Origin: [Anoxybacillus] calidus
GTDB taxonomy: Bacteria; Bacillota; Bacilli; Bacillales; Anoxybacillaceae
Direction of reading: 5' to 3'
NCBI RefSeq assembly: GCF_013760845.1
Contig: NZ_JACDUU010000002.1
Coordinates: forward strand, 186,001-250,000
DNA length: 64,000 bases
Of this stretch, positions 28,858-38,860 are shown piece after piece. Below the pieces are notes generated by a model. The model had not been told where the DNA came from and ran no database searches. It worked only from the letters and a program-made list of their open reading frames with translations. The first letter of the stretch is position 1. Every line of letters begins with the position of its first letter. The position numbers were made by a program, and so were the translations under genes.

Positions 28858-30117
28858 TTGAACACGGTCATTGCCTTTGTCATCATTTTTGGTGCGCTTG
28901 TTTTCTTCCATGAACTTGGACACTTAATTTTTGCCAAACGAGCTGGCATTTTATGCCGCGAGTTTGCTATCGGCTTTGGTCCAAAAGTATTTTCGTTTAA
29001 GAAAAATGAGACGGTTTATACGATTCGCCTATTGCCGCTTGGTGGATTTGTCCGCATGGCCGGCGAAGATCCGGAAATGATTGAAGTCAAGCCTGGACAG
29101 GTCGTCGGGCTGGAGTTTGCACCGGATGGAAAAGTGAATAAAGTAATTATTAATCATAAAGATCAATATCCAGATGCGAAAATCATTGAAGTAGAAAATG
29201 CTGATTTAGAACATGGAATGTATATTACAGGATATGAAGACGAAAACAACGAACGTCTTCAACGCTTTGAGTTAAGTGAACCCGCCTTTTTTGTCATGGA
29301 TCAGCAGGAAATCCAAATTGCTCCTTATCATCGCCAGTTTGCTTCAAAAACACTTGGTCAGCGGGCGATGGCGATTTTTGCTGGACCGTTAATGAACTTT
29401 GTCCTTGCGTTTGTCATTTTTGTGTTTATCGGCATGTTGCAAGGCTATCCTGTAGATAAACCGATTATCGGTGAATTAACAAAAGATGGTGCCGCACTAG
29501 AAGCAGGATTAAAAGAAAACGATAAGGTGTTATCGATTGACGATCAGCCGGTTTCAACCTGGACGGAAGTGGTCGAAATCATTCGTGACAATCCTGATCA
29601 AGAGTTATTGTTTCAAGTAAACCGTAACGGAGAAGTGCTTGAAATTCCCGTCACACCAAAGCCGAAAGAAGTGCAGGGAGAGACCATTGGTTTGATTGGT
29701 GTGTATGGGCCGATGGAAAAATCGTTGTTTGGTGCGTTTAAACAAGGGGCTTATGAAACGTATTACTGGACAAAAGAGATTATCGTTGGTCTTGGCCACT
29801 TGCTTACAGGTCAATTTTCTCTTGATATGCTCTCAGGCCCTGTTGGAATTGCGGTATCTACCCACAAAGTAGCAGAGTCAGGAGTTTATTATTTAATGAA
29901 ATGGGGAGCCATTCTAAGTATTAACCTTGGCATTGTCAACCTTTTGCCGATTCCGGCACTTGATGGCGGCCGCTTAATGTTTTTTGCTGTTGAAGCATTG
30001 CGCGGCAAGCCGGTTGACCGTCAAAAAGAGGGATTGGTTCATTTTATCGGCTTTGCTTTATTAATGTTATTAATGCTTGTTGTGACATGGAATGATATTC
30101 AAAAGTTTTTCCTGTAA
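28858..30117 (+). CDS. rasP: Site-2 intramembrane metalloprotease RasP (RseP)
   Basis: RasP cleaves anti-sigma factors (RsiW in B. subtilis), signal peptides and FtsL within the membrane. TTG at 28858 follows AAAGGTGGTTG and gives 419 residues; the GTG at 28846 lies inside that site. The zinc motif HELGH (H18, E19, H22) is in the first helix. A PDZ domain is at about 190-275, and the second-site NLLPIPALDGGRL is near the C-terminus. Confidence 0.95.
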   Translation: MNTVIAFVIIFGALVFFHELGHLIFAKRAGILCREFAIGFGPKVFSFKKNETVYTIRLLPLGGFVRMAGEDPEMIEVKPGQVVGLEFAPDGKVNKVIINHKDQYPDAKIIEVENADLEHGMYITGYEDENNERLQRFELSEPAFFVMDQQEIQIAPYHRQFASKTLGQRAMAIFAGPLMNFVLAFVIFVFIGMLQGYPVDKPIIGELTKDGAALEAGLKENDKVLSIDDQPVSTWTEVVEIIRDNPDQELLFQVNRNGEVLEIPVTPKPKEVQGETIGLIGVYGPMEKSLFGAFKQGAYETYYWTKEIIVGLGHLLTGQFSLDMLSGPVGIAVSTHKVAESGVYYLMKWGAILSINLGIVNLLPIPALDGGRLMFFAVEALRGKPVDRQKEGLVHFIGFALLMLLMLVVTWNDIQKFFL

Positions 30118-30126
30118 TATTTAGCT

Positions 30127-30161
30127 GAAGAGAAGTAGAACAAATGATTCTATTTCTCTTC
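30127..30161 (+). terminator. Long hairpin after rasP, terminator-like
   Basis: GAAGAGAAGTAGAA (30127-30140) pairs with TTCTATTTCTCTTC (30148-30161) over 14 bp with one wobble. The following GCCTTATATATAAA is not a clean T run, so termination strength is uncertain. Confidence 0.5.
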
Positions 30162-30211
30162 GCCTTATATATAAAAAATAGAAAAATGAAAATTATAAGA
30201 GGTGCAAGAAG

Positions 30212-31915
30212 ATGAAACAAAGTATGTCTTTTATCCCAACGTTACGGGAAGTACCAGCAGATGCGGAAATTAAAAGCCATCAGCTCCTGTTGCGCGCAGG
30301 ATTTATTCGTCAAAATGCAAGCGGAGTTTACAGTTATTTGCCGCTCGGTCAACGCGTGCTGCAAAAAATCGAAACGATTATTCGCGAGGAAATGAATCGT
30401 GCTGGGGCGATTGAATTGTTAATGCCAGCTTTACAGCAGGCGGAACTTTGGCAAGAGTCTGGCCGCTGGTATTCATATGGTCCGGAGTTAATGCGTCTTA
30501 AAGACCGCCACGATCGTGATTTCGCGCTTGGAGCGACTCATGAAGAAGTGATTACATCGCTTGTACGAGATGAAGTAAAAACATATAAACGTTTACCATT
30601 AACGTTATATCAAATTCAAACGAAGTTTCGTGATGAAAAACGTCCTCGCTTTGGTTTGCTGCGCGGTCGCGAATTTATTATGAAGGATGCCTATTCCTTC
30701 CATACTTCTCAAGAAAGTTTAGATGAAGTATATAACAAAATGTATGAAGCATATTCGAATGTGTTCCGCCGCTGCGGCTTAAACTTCCGGGCGGTTATTG
30801 CTGATTCGGGAGCAATGGGCGGAAAAGACACACATGAATTCATGGTACTATCAGATGTTGGTGAAGATACAATTGCTTATTCTGATACATCCGATTATGC
30901 GGCAAACATCGAAATGGCACCGGTTATCACTACTTACGAAAAAAGCGATGAGCCGCTTCGTGAGTTAGAAAAAGTGCATACACCAGAACAAAAATCAATT
31001 GAAGAAGTGTCGTCATTCTTAAATGTATCTCGAGAAAAGTGTATTAAATCGTTGCTCTTTAAAGTAGATGAAAAGTACGTGCTTGTCTTGGTGCGCGGCG
31101 ACCATGAAGTCAACGATGTGAAAGTGAAAAACTTATTTGAGGCATCAGTAGTTGAACTGGCTTCACCTGAGGAAACAAAACAAATCATGCAGTGCTCTAT
31201 TGGCTCATTGGGACCGATTGGGGTAAGCGAGAAAGTGGAAGTCGTGGCAGACAAAGCTGTACAAGCCATTGTCAATGGTGTATGTGGTGCTAATGAAGAA
31301 GGATATCATTATATCGGCGTAAACCCAGAACGTGATTTTACCGTTTCTCAATATGCTGATTTGCGTTTTATTCAAGAAGGAGACCCTTCACCAGACGGAC
31401 AAGGAACGATTCGTTTTGCGCGCGGTATCGAAGTAGGTCATGTCTTTAAGTTAGGCACTCGTTACAGTGAAGCGATGAATGCAACATATTTGGACGAAAA
31501 TGGCCGCACACAAACAATGATTATGGGTTGCTATGGTATTGGTGTTTCTCGCACTATGGCGGCGATTGCCGAGCAATTCAGCGATGAAAATGGTCTTGTA
31601 TGGCCAGTTGCTGTTGCACCGTTTCATTTACATTTAATTTCCGTGAATCCAAAAAATGATGAACAGCGCCATCTAGCAGATGAGCTGTATGAAAAACTGC
31701 AAAATAATGGTTATGAAGTGCTTTACGATGATCGTCAAGAGCGCCCAGGCGTCAAATTTGCTGACAGTGATCTCATCGGTATACCGGTAAGAATTACGGT
31801 TGGCAAACGTGCTGGTGAAGGTATTGTAGAAATTAAAGTGCGCCAAACTGGCGAAACGATGGAAGTTCATGTTTCTGAATTAAATGAGACTATCCAACGT
31901 CTTTTAGCTATCTAA
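30212..31915 (+). CDS. proS: Prolyl-tRNA synthetase (bacterial type with editing domain)
   Basis: ProRS charges tRNA-Pro. The 567-residue protein has class II motif 2 ([21 protein letters not shown], residues split), an inserted YbaK-like editing domain at about 225-405, motif 3 ([18 protein letters not shown]) and the anticodon-binding C-terminus ([21 protein letters not shown]). AAGAGGTGCAAG precedes the ATG. Length fits the prokaryotic type. Confidence 0.98.
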   Translation: MKQSMSFIPTLREVPADAEIKSHQLLLRAGFIRQNASGVYSYLPLGQRVLQKIETIIREEMNRAGAIELLMPALQQAELWQESGRWYSYGPELMRLKDRHDRDFALGATHEEVITSLVRDEVKTYKRLPLTLYQIQTKFRDEKRPRFGLLRGREFIMKDAYSFHTSQESLDEVYNKMYEAYSNVFRRCGLNFRAVIADSGAMGGKDTHEFMVLSDVGEDTIAYSDTSDYAANIEMAPVITTYEKSDEPLRELEKVHTPEQKSIEEVSSFLNVSREKCIKSLLFKVDEKYVLVLVRGDHEVNDVKVKNLFEASVVELASPEETKQIMQCSIGSLGPIGVSEKVEVVADKAVQAIVNGVCGANEEGYHYIGVNPERDFTVSQYADLRFIQEGDPSPDGQGTIRFARGIEVGHVFKLGTRYSEAMNATYLDENGRTQTMIMGCYGIGVSRTMAAIAEQFSDENGLVWPVAVAPFHLHLISVNPKNDEQRHLADELYEKLQNNGYEVLYDDRQERPGVKFADSDLIGIPVRITVGKRAGEGIVEIKVRQTGETMEVHVSELNETIQRLLAI

Positions 31916-31924
31916 ATTTAAAGG

Positions 31925-31979
31925 GAGAAGTAGGGCTGTATCCCTCAGGTAGAATTTCTACTTTTGGGACAGCCCTTCT
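31925..31979. repeat. Palindromic element, GGGCTGT family copy 2, between proS and polC
   Basis: AGAAGTAGGGCTGTATCCC pairs with GGGACAGCCCTTCT with small bulges, and a perfect inner palindrome (GTAGAATTTCTAC, 31949-31961) fills the loop. Its ends match the element at 4869-4912. It may also act as the proS terminator, though the downstream T run is poor. Confidence 0.75.
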
Positions 31980-32030
31980 GTTATCATAAATATATACATG
32001 AATGATAAGAGAGGAGAATGTAGTGACGTC

Positions 32031-35000
32031 ATGTTAACCAACGAGCAAAAAGAACGATTTCAAGTGTTACTGCAGCAGCTTGAGCTGACGTCTGATGATT
32101 TCGTTCCATATTTTTCACAAGCCGGGATTCAAAAACTTGTCATTGAAAAGGAACAAAAACGCTGGCATTTTTATTTTTTGCTACCGAAAATATTGCCTGT
32201 TAATCTGTATCAGCTTTTTACGCAGCGATTGCTCCATGCTTTTGGGCATATTGCCAATGTCAAGCATACGATTCAAACGATGGATTCTACGTTTACGGAA
32301 GCGGACATTCAACAATATTGGCCGATTTGTCTAGAAGAGATGCAGGGAATCTCATCTCCTCTTTTATCACTGCTTCATGAGCAGCTTCCAAATTCAAAAG
32401 GGAACAAGCTATACGTATCAGCACGAAATGATGCGGAAGCAATGGCGTTAAAACGCCGTTTTGCATCGGCCATTGCACAAGCTTATCAATCATTTGGTTT
32501 TCCGCATTTGCAGCTAGAAACAGAGGTGAAACAATCACAAAGCGAGTATGAGCAATTTTTAGCACAAAAGCAACAGGAAGACCAAGAACGCGCGCTAGCA
32601 GCACTGACAGAAATGACAATGAAGAAAGAATCTTCCTCTGAAGTTGTCGTTGAAGCTTCAGCAGGGCCGCTTGTCATCGGCTATCCGATTAAAGATGAGG
32701 AAGAAATTCGTACTCTAGACAGCATTGTCGAAGAAGAACGTCGTGTTGTTGTACAAGGTTATGTGTTTGACGCCGAATTAAAAGAGCTTAAAAGCGGACG
32801 TTCATTATTGACTTTGAAAATAACGGACTATACGAATTCCATTCTTGTAAAAATGTTCTCACGCGACAAAGAAGATGCCGCTTTAATGGCAAAAGTGAAA
32901 AAAGGAATGTGGGTAAAGGTAAGAGGCAGTGTCCAAAATGATACATTTGTTCGCGACCTTGTTTTAATCGCTAATGATGTAAACGAAATAAAGCCAAATG
33001 AACGCCAAGATACTGCTCCTGAAGGAGAAAAACGGGTTGAACTTCACCTTCATACACCAATGAGTCAAATGGATGCGGTCACATCAGTCAGCAAGCTGAT
33101 TGAACAAGCGAAAAAATGGGGGCACCCAGCGATTGCTATTACTGATCACGCCGTTGTTCAAGCGTTTCCAGAAGCATACAGCGCTGCGAAGAAAAATGGA
33201 ATGAAAGTGATTTATGGATTAGAAGCAAATATTGTGGATGATGGAGTGCCAATCGCATATAACGAGGCGCACCGTTTACTTGCAGATGATACATTTGTTG
33301 TTTTTGACGTTGAAACAACAGGGTTGTCTGCTGTTTATAATACCATTATCGAGCTTGCCGCCGTGAAAGTGAAAAACGGGGAAATTATCGATCGATTTAC
33401 ATCATTTGCTAATCCGCATCATCCGCTTTCCATTACAACGATTGAGTTGACCGGTATTACTGATGATATGCTTAAAGATGCACCAGATGTTGAGGAAGTA
33501 CTGCAAAAGTTTTATGAATGGATTGGCGACAGTGTACTTGTTGCTCATAACGCTACCTTTGATATCGGCTTCTTAAACGCAGGGTTTAAAAAAATCGGGT
33601 TTGGCAAAGTAACAAATCCAGTGATTGATACGCTTGAACTAGCGCGTTTCTTGTATCCGGAATTAAAAAATCACCGTTTAAATACGCTTTGTAAAAAATT
33701 TGATATCGAATTAACGCAACATCACCGTGCGATTTATGACGCAGAAGCAACAGGTTATTTATTGATTCGCATGCTGAAAGATGCTCACGAAAAAGGGATT
33801 CTTTATCATGATGAGTTAAACAAGGCATCTAGTCAAGGAACAGCCTTTCAGCGTTCGCGCCCGTTTCATGTAACACTGCTTGCTCAAAACGAAGTCGGAC
33901 TGAAAAATTTATTTAAGTTAGTATCGCTTTCTCATATTCAATATTTTTATCGTGTGCCTCGCATTCCACGCTCTGTATTGCAACAACACCGCGAAGGCAT
34001 ATTAGTTGGTTCTGGTTGCGATAAAGGTGAAATGTTTGACAATATGATTCAAAAAGCACCAGAAGAAGTGGAGGAAATCGCGAAATTTTATGATTTCCTT
34101 GAAGTACATCCGCCAGAAGTGTATAAGCCGTTAATTGAGATGGACTATGTCAAAGATGAACAAATGTTAAAAGAGATTATTCACAATATCGTTAAGCTCG
34201 GAGAAAAATTAAATATTCCTGTTGTCGCAACTGGAAACGTTCATTATTTAAATCCTGAAGATAAAATTTATCGAAAAATATTAATTAGTTCGCAAGCTGG
34301 AGCCAATCCATTAAACCGTCATGAATTACCTGATGTATATTTTCGAACAACGAATGAAATGCTGGAGTGTTTTGCGTTTCTTGGGGAAGAAAAAGCAAAA
34401 GAAATTGTGGTAACAAATACGCAAAAAATAGCTTCTTTAATTGATGACGTCAAGCCGATTAAAGATGAACTTTACACGCCGCGAATCGAGGGAGCGGATG
34501 AAGAAATTCGCGAGATGAGTTACCGTCGTGCGAAAAGCATTTATGGCGACCCGCTTCCGGAAATCGTTGAACAACGTCTGGAAAAAGAGCTAAAAAGCAT
34601 CATCGGGCATGGATTTGCCGTTATTTACCTCATTTCTCATAAGCTTGTGAAAAAATCGCTTGATGATGGGTATCTTGTAGGTTCACGTGGTTCAGTTGGA
34701 TCATCGTTTGTGGCAACAATGACGGAAATAACAGAAGTAAACCCATTGCCACCGCATTATGTTTGTCCTAATTGCAAGAACTCCGAATTTTTTAATGACG
34801 GTTCAGTTGGCTCAGGTTTTGATTTGCCGGATAAAGATTGTCCAAAGTGCGGCACGCCATATAATAAGGACGGTCATGATATTCCGTTTGAGACATTCCT
34901 TGGCTTTAAAGGAGATAAAGTTCCTGATATCGACTTAAACTTCTCCGGTGAATATCAGCCGCGGGCACATAACTATACAAAAGTGTTGTTCGGTGAAGAT

Positions 35001-36344
35001 AACGTTTATCGTGCTGGAACAATCGGTACGGTGGCCGATAAAACTGCTTACGGATTTGTCAAAGCGTATGCAAGTGAAAATAATCTTCAGCTTCGCGGTG
35101 CCGAAATTGATCGGTTAGCGGCTGGATGTACAGGTGTAAAAAGGACGACTGGTCAGCATCCAGGCGGGATTATTGTCGTTCCTGATTATATGGATATTTA
35201 TGATTTCACGCCAATTCAATACCCAGCAGACGATACAAGTTCAGAGTGGAGAACGACACACTTTGACTTCCATTCGATTCATGACAATTTACTGAAGCTG
35301 GATATTCTTGGACACGATGATCCGACGGTCATCCGTATGCTTCAAGATTTAAGCGGAATTGATCCAAAAACGATTCCGACCGATGACCCAGAAGTAATGA
35401 AAATTTTTAGTGGAACCGAATCTCTTGGCGTTACTCCAGAACAAATTATGTGCAATGTCGGAACGTTAGGTATTCCGGAGTTCGGCACAAGATTTGTTAG
35501 ACAAATGCTTGAGGATACAAAGCCGAAGACGTTTTCTGAACTTGTACAAATTTCTGGACTGTCGCATGGAACGGATGTATGGTTAGGAAATGCACAAGAA
35601 TTAATTCAAAACGGGATTTGTACATTGTCGGAAGTTATTGGCTGCCGTGACGATATCATGGTCTATTTAATTTATCGTGGTCTTGAGCCATCACTTGCTT
35701 TTAAAATCATGGAGTCGGTACGTAAAGGGAAAGGTTTAACTCCAGAATTTGAAGAAGAAATGCGGAAGCACGATGTACCTGAATGGTATATCGAATCATG
35801 CAAAAAAATTAAGTACATGTTCCCGAAAGCGCACGCTGCTGCTTATGTATTAATGGCAGTGAGAATCGCGTACTTTAAAGTACACCATCCGCTTTTATAC
35901 TATGCCTCTTACTTCACTGTGCGTGCCGAAGACTTCGATTTAGATGCAATGGTGAAAGGATCGGCAGCGATTCGTAAGCGGATTGAGGAAATTAATGCAA
36001 AAGGGTTGGATGCATCAGCGAAAGAGAAAAGCTTACTAACCGTATTAGAAATTGCTTTAGAAATGTGCGAGCGTGGCTTCTCATTTAAAAATATTGATCT
36101 TTATCGTTCCCAGGCAACAGAATTTGTCATCGATGGCAATTCGCTTATACCACCGTTTAATGCGATTCCGGGATTAGGAACGAACGTAGCATTGAATATT
36201 GTCCGCGCCCGCGAAGAAGGAGAATTTTTATCAAAAGAAGACTTGCAGCAACGTGGAAAAGTTTCAAAAACATTAATCGAATATTTAGAGAGCCGTGGCT
36301 GCCTTGATTCGCTTCCGGATCATAATCAATTATCGTTATTCTAG
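32031..36344 (+). CDS. polC: DNA polymerase III alpha subunit PolC (Gram-positive type)
   Basis: PolC is the main replicative polymerase. The ATG at 32031 gives 1437 residues, the same as the B. subtilis protein as I recall it, and AGGAG lies 13 bases upstream; the in-frame ATG at 31998 has no site. Domains run N-terminal region, OB fold (~220-320), PHP ([12 protein letters not shown], ~336), DEDD proofreading exonuclease ([11 protein letters not shown], ~422), then the polymerase with [13 protein letters not shown], a four-Cys zinc motif (CPNC...CPKC) and [12 protein letters not shown]. The C-terminus NQLSLF resembles a beta-clamp binding peptide. Confidence 0.98.
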   Translation: MLTNEQKERFQVLLQQLELTSDDFVPYFSQAGIQKLVIEKEQKRWHFYFLLPKILPVNLYQLFTQRLLHAFGHIANVKHTIQTMDSTFTEADIQQYWPICLEEMQGISSPLLSLLHEQLPNSKGNKLYVSARNDAEAMALKRRFASAIAQAYQSFGFPHLQLETEVKQSQSEYEQFLAQKQQEDQERALAALTEMTMKKESSSEVVVEASAGPLVIGYPIKDEEEIRTLDSIVEEERRVVVQGYVFDAELKELKSGRSLLTLKITDYTNSILVKMFSRDKEDAALMAKVKKGMWVKVRGSVQNDTFVRDLVLIANDVNEIKPNERQDTAPEGEKRVELHLHTPMSQMDAVTSVSKLIEQAKKWGHPAIAITDHAVVQAFPEAYSAAKKNGMKVIYGLEANIVDDGVPIAYNEAHRLLADDTFVVFDVETTGLSAVYNTIIELAAVKVKNGEIIDRFTSFANPHHPLSITTIELTGITDDMLKDAPDVEEVLQKFYEWIGDSVLVAHNATFDIGFLNAGFKKIGFGKVTNPVIDTLELARFLYPELKNHRLNTLCKKFDIELTQHHRAIYDAEATGYLLIRMLKDAHEKGILYHDELNKASSQGTAFQRSRPFHVTLLAQNEVGLKNLFKLVSLSHIQYFYRVPRIPRSVLQQHREGILVGSGCDKGEMFDNMIQKAPEEVEEIAKFYDFLEVHPPEVYKPLIEMDYVKDEQMLKEIIHNIVKLGEKLNIPVVATGNVHYLNPEDKIYRKILISSQAGANPLNRHELPDVYFRTTNEMLECFAFLGEEKAKEIVVTNTQKIASLIDDVKPIKDELYTPRIEGADEEIREMSYRRAKSIYGDPLPEIVEQRLEKELKSIIGHGFAVIYLISHKLVKKSLDDGYLVGSRGSVGSSFVATMTEITEVNPLPPHYVCPNCKNSEFFNDGSVGSGFDLPDKDCPKCGTPYNKDGHDIPFETFLGFKGDKVPDIDLNFSGEYQPRAHNYTKVLFGEDNVYRAGTIGTVADKTAYGFVKAYASENNLQLRGAEIDRLAAGCTGVKRTTGQHPGGIIVVPDYMDIYDFTPIQYPADDTSSEWRTTHFDFHSIHDNLLKLDILGHDDPTVIRMLQDLSGIDPKTIPTDDPEVMKIFSGTESLGVTPEQIMCNVGTLGIPEFGTRFVRQMLEDTKPKTFSELVQISGLSHGTDVWLGNAQELIQNGICTLSEVIGCRDDIMVYLIYRGLEPSLAFKIMESVRKGKGLTPEFEEEMRKHDVPEWYIESCKKIKYMFPKAHAAAYVLMAVRIAYFKVHHPLLYYASYFTVRAEDFDLDAMVKGSAAIRKRIEEINAKGLDASAKEKSLLTVLEIALEMCERGFSFKNIDLYRSQATEFVIDGNSLIPPFNAIPGLGTNVALNIVRAREEGEFLSKEDLQQRGKVSKTLIEYLESRGCLDSLPDHNQLSLF

Positions 36345-36353
36345 CGTTTTTCA

Positions 36354-36382
36354 TTGCATTACTTTTCCGAATATGTTATAGT
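36354..36382 (+). promoter_or_regulatory. Sigma-A promoter of the rimP-nusA-infB operon
   Basis: TTGCAT (36354-36359), a 17-base spacer and TATAGT (36377-36382). It leaves a ~150-base leader with two hairpins before rimP. Confidence 0.7.
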
Positions 36383-36414
36383 TTTAGTGGTAATGGTAAA
36401 GATAGTCTGTAAGA

Positions 36415-36438
36415 AAAGAGTGGGGAAACCCACTCTTT
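36415..36438 (+). promoter_or_regulatory. First hairpin in the rimP-nusA leader
   Basis: AAAGAGTGGG pairs perfectly with CCCACTCTTT across a GAAA tetraloop. The next bases (CTGTTGTATTGG) are only moderately T-rich, so it may be an inefficient terminator or attenuator. NusA itself affects pausing and termination, so feedback through this leader is a plausible inference. Confidence 0.55.
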
Positions 36439-36466
36439 CTGTTGTATTGGATTGGTTGCATGGTTT

Positions 36467-36492
36467 CCCTGCTGTTTTTAGCAGGGGATTTT
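36467..36492 (+). promoter_or_regulatory. Second hairpin in the rimP-nusA leader
   Basis: CCCTGCT (36467-36473) pairs with AGCAGGG (36480-36486), followed by GATTTT. Together with the first hairpin it forms a tandem structure before the rimP Shine-Dalgarno (GGTAGGAGGA). Confidence 0.5.
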
Positions 36493-36538
36493 CGCATTAT
36501 GCCATAAAGTTCAATTTTCTCTAGGTAGGAGGAACAGA

Positions 36539-37012
36539 ATGAGCAAAAAAGTCACCGAAATCGTTGAAGAACTAGTGACCCCTATTCTTGAAGAGATGGA
36601 GCTCGAGTTAGTCGATATCGAGTATGTAAAAGAAGGGAAAAACTGGTTTCTCCGAGTGTTTATTGATTCGGAAGACGGAATTGATATTGAACAGTGTGGA
36701 ATCGTTAGTGAAAAATTAAGTGAGAAGCTGGACGAAGTAGACCCTATTCCATATAACTATTTTCTTGAAGTGTCTTCGCCTGGTGCAGAGCGTCCATTGA
36801 AAAAGCGCGCCGATTTCGAACGAGCTGTCGGAAAAAATGTATATGTAAAAACATATGAACCGATTGAAGGAGAAAAAGAATTTGAAGGTGAACTCACCGC
36901 TTTTGATGGCACAGTTGCGACGATTACAGTCAAGCAAAAGACACGCAAAAAAACAATCGAAATTCCTTATGAAAAAATCGCAAACGCCAGACTTGCGGTT
37001 GTGTTTTTCTAA
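36539..37012 (+). CDS. rimP: Ribosome maturation factor RimP
   Basis: RimP assists 30S maturation. The 157-residue protein has [22 protein letters not shown] at the N-terminus and the [15 protein letters not shown] signature, followed by an SH3-like C-terminal domain. AGGAGGA precedes the ATG. It heads the operon rimP-nusA-ylxR-ylxQ-infB-ylxP-rbfA (ylxS in the old naming). Confidence 0.96.
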   Translation: MSKKVTEIVEELVTPILEEMELELVDIEYVKEGKNWFLRVFIDSEDGIDIEQCGIVSEKLSEKLDEVDPIPYNYFLEVSSPGAERPLKKRADFERAVGKNVYVKTYEPIEGEKEFEGELTAFDGTVATITVKQKTRKKTIEIPYEKIANARLAVVFF

Positions 37013-37048
37013 TGGTTAAACGTTTTTAAAGAGGGGGATTCACGTTTC

Positions 37049-38200
37049 ATGAATACACAACTATTAGATGCCTTAACAACGATTGTAAAAGAAAAGGGCA
37101 TTAGTCAAGAAGTGTTAGTAGAAGCGCTTGAAGCGGCGCTTGTCTCCGCTTATAAACGCAACTTTAACCAAGCGCAAAATGTTCGTGTTGACTTTAATAT
37201 AGAAACGGGGACAATTCGCGTTTTTGCTCGAAAAGAAGTTGTCGATGAAGTGTATGATTCGCGCTTAGAGATTTCTCTTGAAGAGGCGAGAAGAATCAAT
37301 CCAAACTATCAAGTCGGCGATATTGTCGAGATTGAAGTAACGCCGAAAGATTTCGGACGCATCGCTGTGCAAACAGCTAAACAGGTTGTGACACAACGTG
37401 TGCGCGAAGCAGAACGAGGCGTCATCTATGCGGAGTTTATTGACCGTGAAGAAGATATTATGACGGGCATTGTCCAACGCACAGACTCAAAGTTTATTTA
37501 CGTAAGCTTAGGAAAAACAGAAGCGCTTCTACCTGTCAGCGAACAAATGCCGAATGAAACATATAAACCGCATGATCGCATTAAAGTATATATTACAAAA
37601 GTAGAAAAAACGACAAAAGGTCCACAAATTTTCGTGTCACGAACACATCCGGGACTTTTAAAACGATTGTTTGAATTAGAAGTTCCAGAAATTTATGATG
37701 GCACAGTGGAAATAAAGTCAGTAGCCCGCGAAGCTGGCGATCGTTCAAAAATTTCTGTGCACTCCGATAACCCAGAGGTTGACCCGGTTGGCGCGTGTGT
37801 CGGACCAAAAGGACAACGCGTTCAAGCGATTGTCAATGAATTAAAAGGAGAAAAAATTGATATCGTTCGTTGGTCAGCTGATCCTGTGGAATTTGTCGCA
37901 AACGCGTTAAGTCCAGCAAAAGTGTTAGATGTCATTGTTAACGAAGAAGAGAAAGCAACGACTGTGATTGTTCCTGATTATCAATTATCATTAGCCATTG
38001 GAAAGCGCGGACAAAATGCTCGTTTAGCGGCAAAATTGACGAACTGGAAAATTGATATTAAAAGTCAAACTGAAGCGGAACAATTAGGAATTTATCCGCG
38101 TGAACAATCCGCTTTGCTTGATTCTAAAGACGCACATATGAATAATAATGAAGATGAATACGACCCAACATTCGATTTATCTGAAAATGAAATCGAGTGA
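37049..38200 (+). CDS. nusA: Transcription termination/antitermination factor NusA
   Basis: NusA binds RNA polymerase and nascent RNA. Its 383 residues hold an N-terminal RNAP-binding domain, an S1 domain (~135-200) and two KH domains (GACVGPKGQRVQAI and LAIGKRGQNARLAAK). It ends in an acidic tail, without the C-terminal acidic repeats of the E. coli protein, as usual in Bacilli. AGAGGGGGA lies upstream. Confidence 0.97.
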   Translation: MNTQLLDALTTIVKEKGISQEVLVEALEAALVSAYKRNFNQAQNVRVDFNIETGTIRVFARKEVVDEVYDSRLEISLEEARRINPNYQVGDIVEIEVTPKDFGRIAVQTAKQVVTQRVREAERGVIYAEFIDREEDIMTGIVQRTDSKFIYVSLGKTEALLPVSEQMPNETYKPHDRIKVYITKVEKTTKGPQIFVSRTHPGLLKRLFELEVPEIYDGTVEIKSVAREAGDRSKISVHSDNPEVDPVGACVGPKGQRVQAIVNELKGEKIDIVRWSADPVEFVANALSPAKVLDVIVNEEEKATTVIVPDYQLSLAIGKRGQNARLAAKLTNWKIDIKSQTEAEQLGIYPREQSALLDSKDAHMNNNEDEYDPTFDLSENEIE

Positions 38201-38213
38201 GAGGTGAAAAAGA

Positions 38214-38504
38214 ATGACGGTTCGGAAAAAAATACCGCTTCGTAAGTGCGTGGCAACCGGTGAAATGAAGCCGAAAAAAGAGCTCGTTCGCATCGTCCGC
38301 TCCAAAGAAGGGATTGTATCGATTGACCCGACTGGAAAAAAAGCGGGACGCGGCGCTTATTTAACGCTTGATAAAGATTGTATTTTACTTGCTAAAAAGA
38401 AAAATATATTAGCGTATCATTTAAAGGCCGAAGTTGATGAATCAATCTATGATGAACTGCTTCGCTTAGCAGAAAAGGAGAAGCAAACCGAGAATGAGCA
38501 ATAA
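38214..38504 (+). CDS. ylxR: YlxR (RnpM) family RNA-binding protein
   Basis: This 96-residue basic protein carries the YlxR signature: [20 protein letters not shown] near the N-terminus and GRGAYL in the middle. Recent work in B. subtilis links YlxR to modulation of RNase P activity. It overlaps ylxQ by 11 bases. GAGGTGAAAAAG precedes its ATG. Confidence 0.92.
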   Translation: MTVRKKIPLRKCVATGEMKPKKELVRIVRSKEGIVSIDPTGKKAGRGAYLTLDKDCILLAKKKNILAYHLKAEVDESIYDELLRLAEKEKQTENEQ

Positions 38505-38799
38505 ACAGTGGGCATCCTTGTTAGGGTTAGCCAATCGAGCGCGTAAAATTATTTCGGGTGAGGAACTTGTCGTTAAAGAAATTCGAAGCGGAAGGGCAAA
38601 GCTCGTTCTTCTTGCCGAAGATGCATCTGTCAATACAGCAAAAAAGATTCAAGATAAATGCTTATCTTATAATGTTCCACTTCGAAAAGTAACGGACCGA
38701 TATGTACTTGGTCATGCCATTGGCAAAGATACAAGAGTCGTTGTCGCCGTTACGGATGAAGGATTTGCGAAAAAATTAATGACGATGCTCGATGTATAA
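38494..38799 (+). CDS. ylxQ: YlxQ, L7Ae-family ribosomal-like protein
   Basis: This 101-residue protein belongs to the L7Ae/L30e/S12e fold group ([16 protein letters not shown], then VLLAEDAS). L7Ae relatives bind kink-turn RNA; the target of this one is not known. It is coupled to ylxR by overlap and precedes infB by 61 bases. The sequence AAAGGAGAAGC upstream is its ribosome-binding site. Confidence 0.92.
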   Translation: MSNKQWASLLGLANRARKIISGEELVVKEIRSGRAKLVLLAEDASVNTAKKIQDKCLSYNVPLRKVTDRYVLGHAIGKDTRVVVAVTDEGFAKKLMTMLDV

Positions 38800-38860
38800 T
38801 GGTAATGTCAAAAGTTGTATAAAAGCTTAGATATTACCGATTTCATGTGGGGGTGAATCT

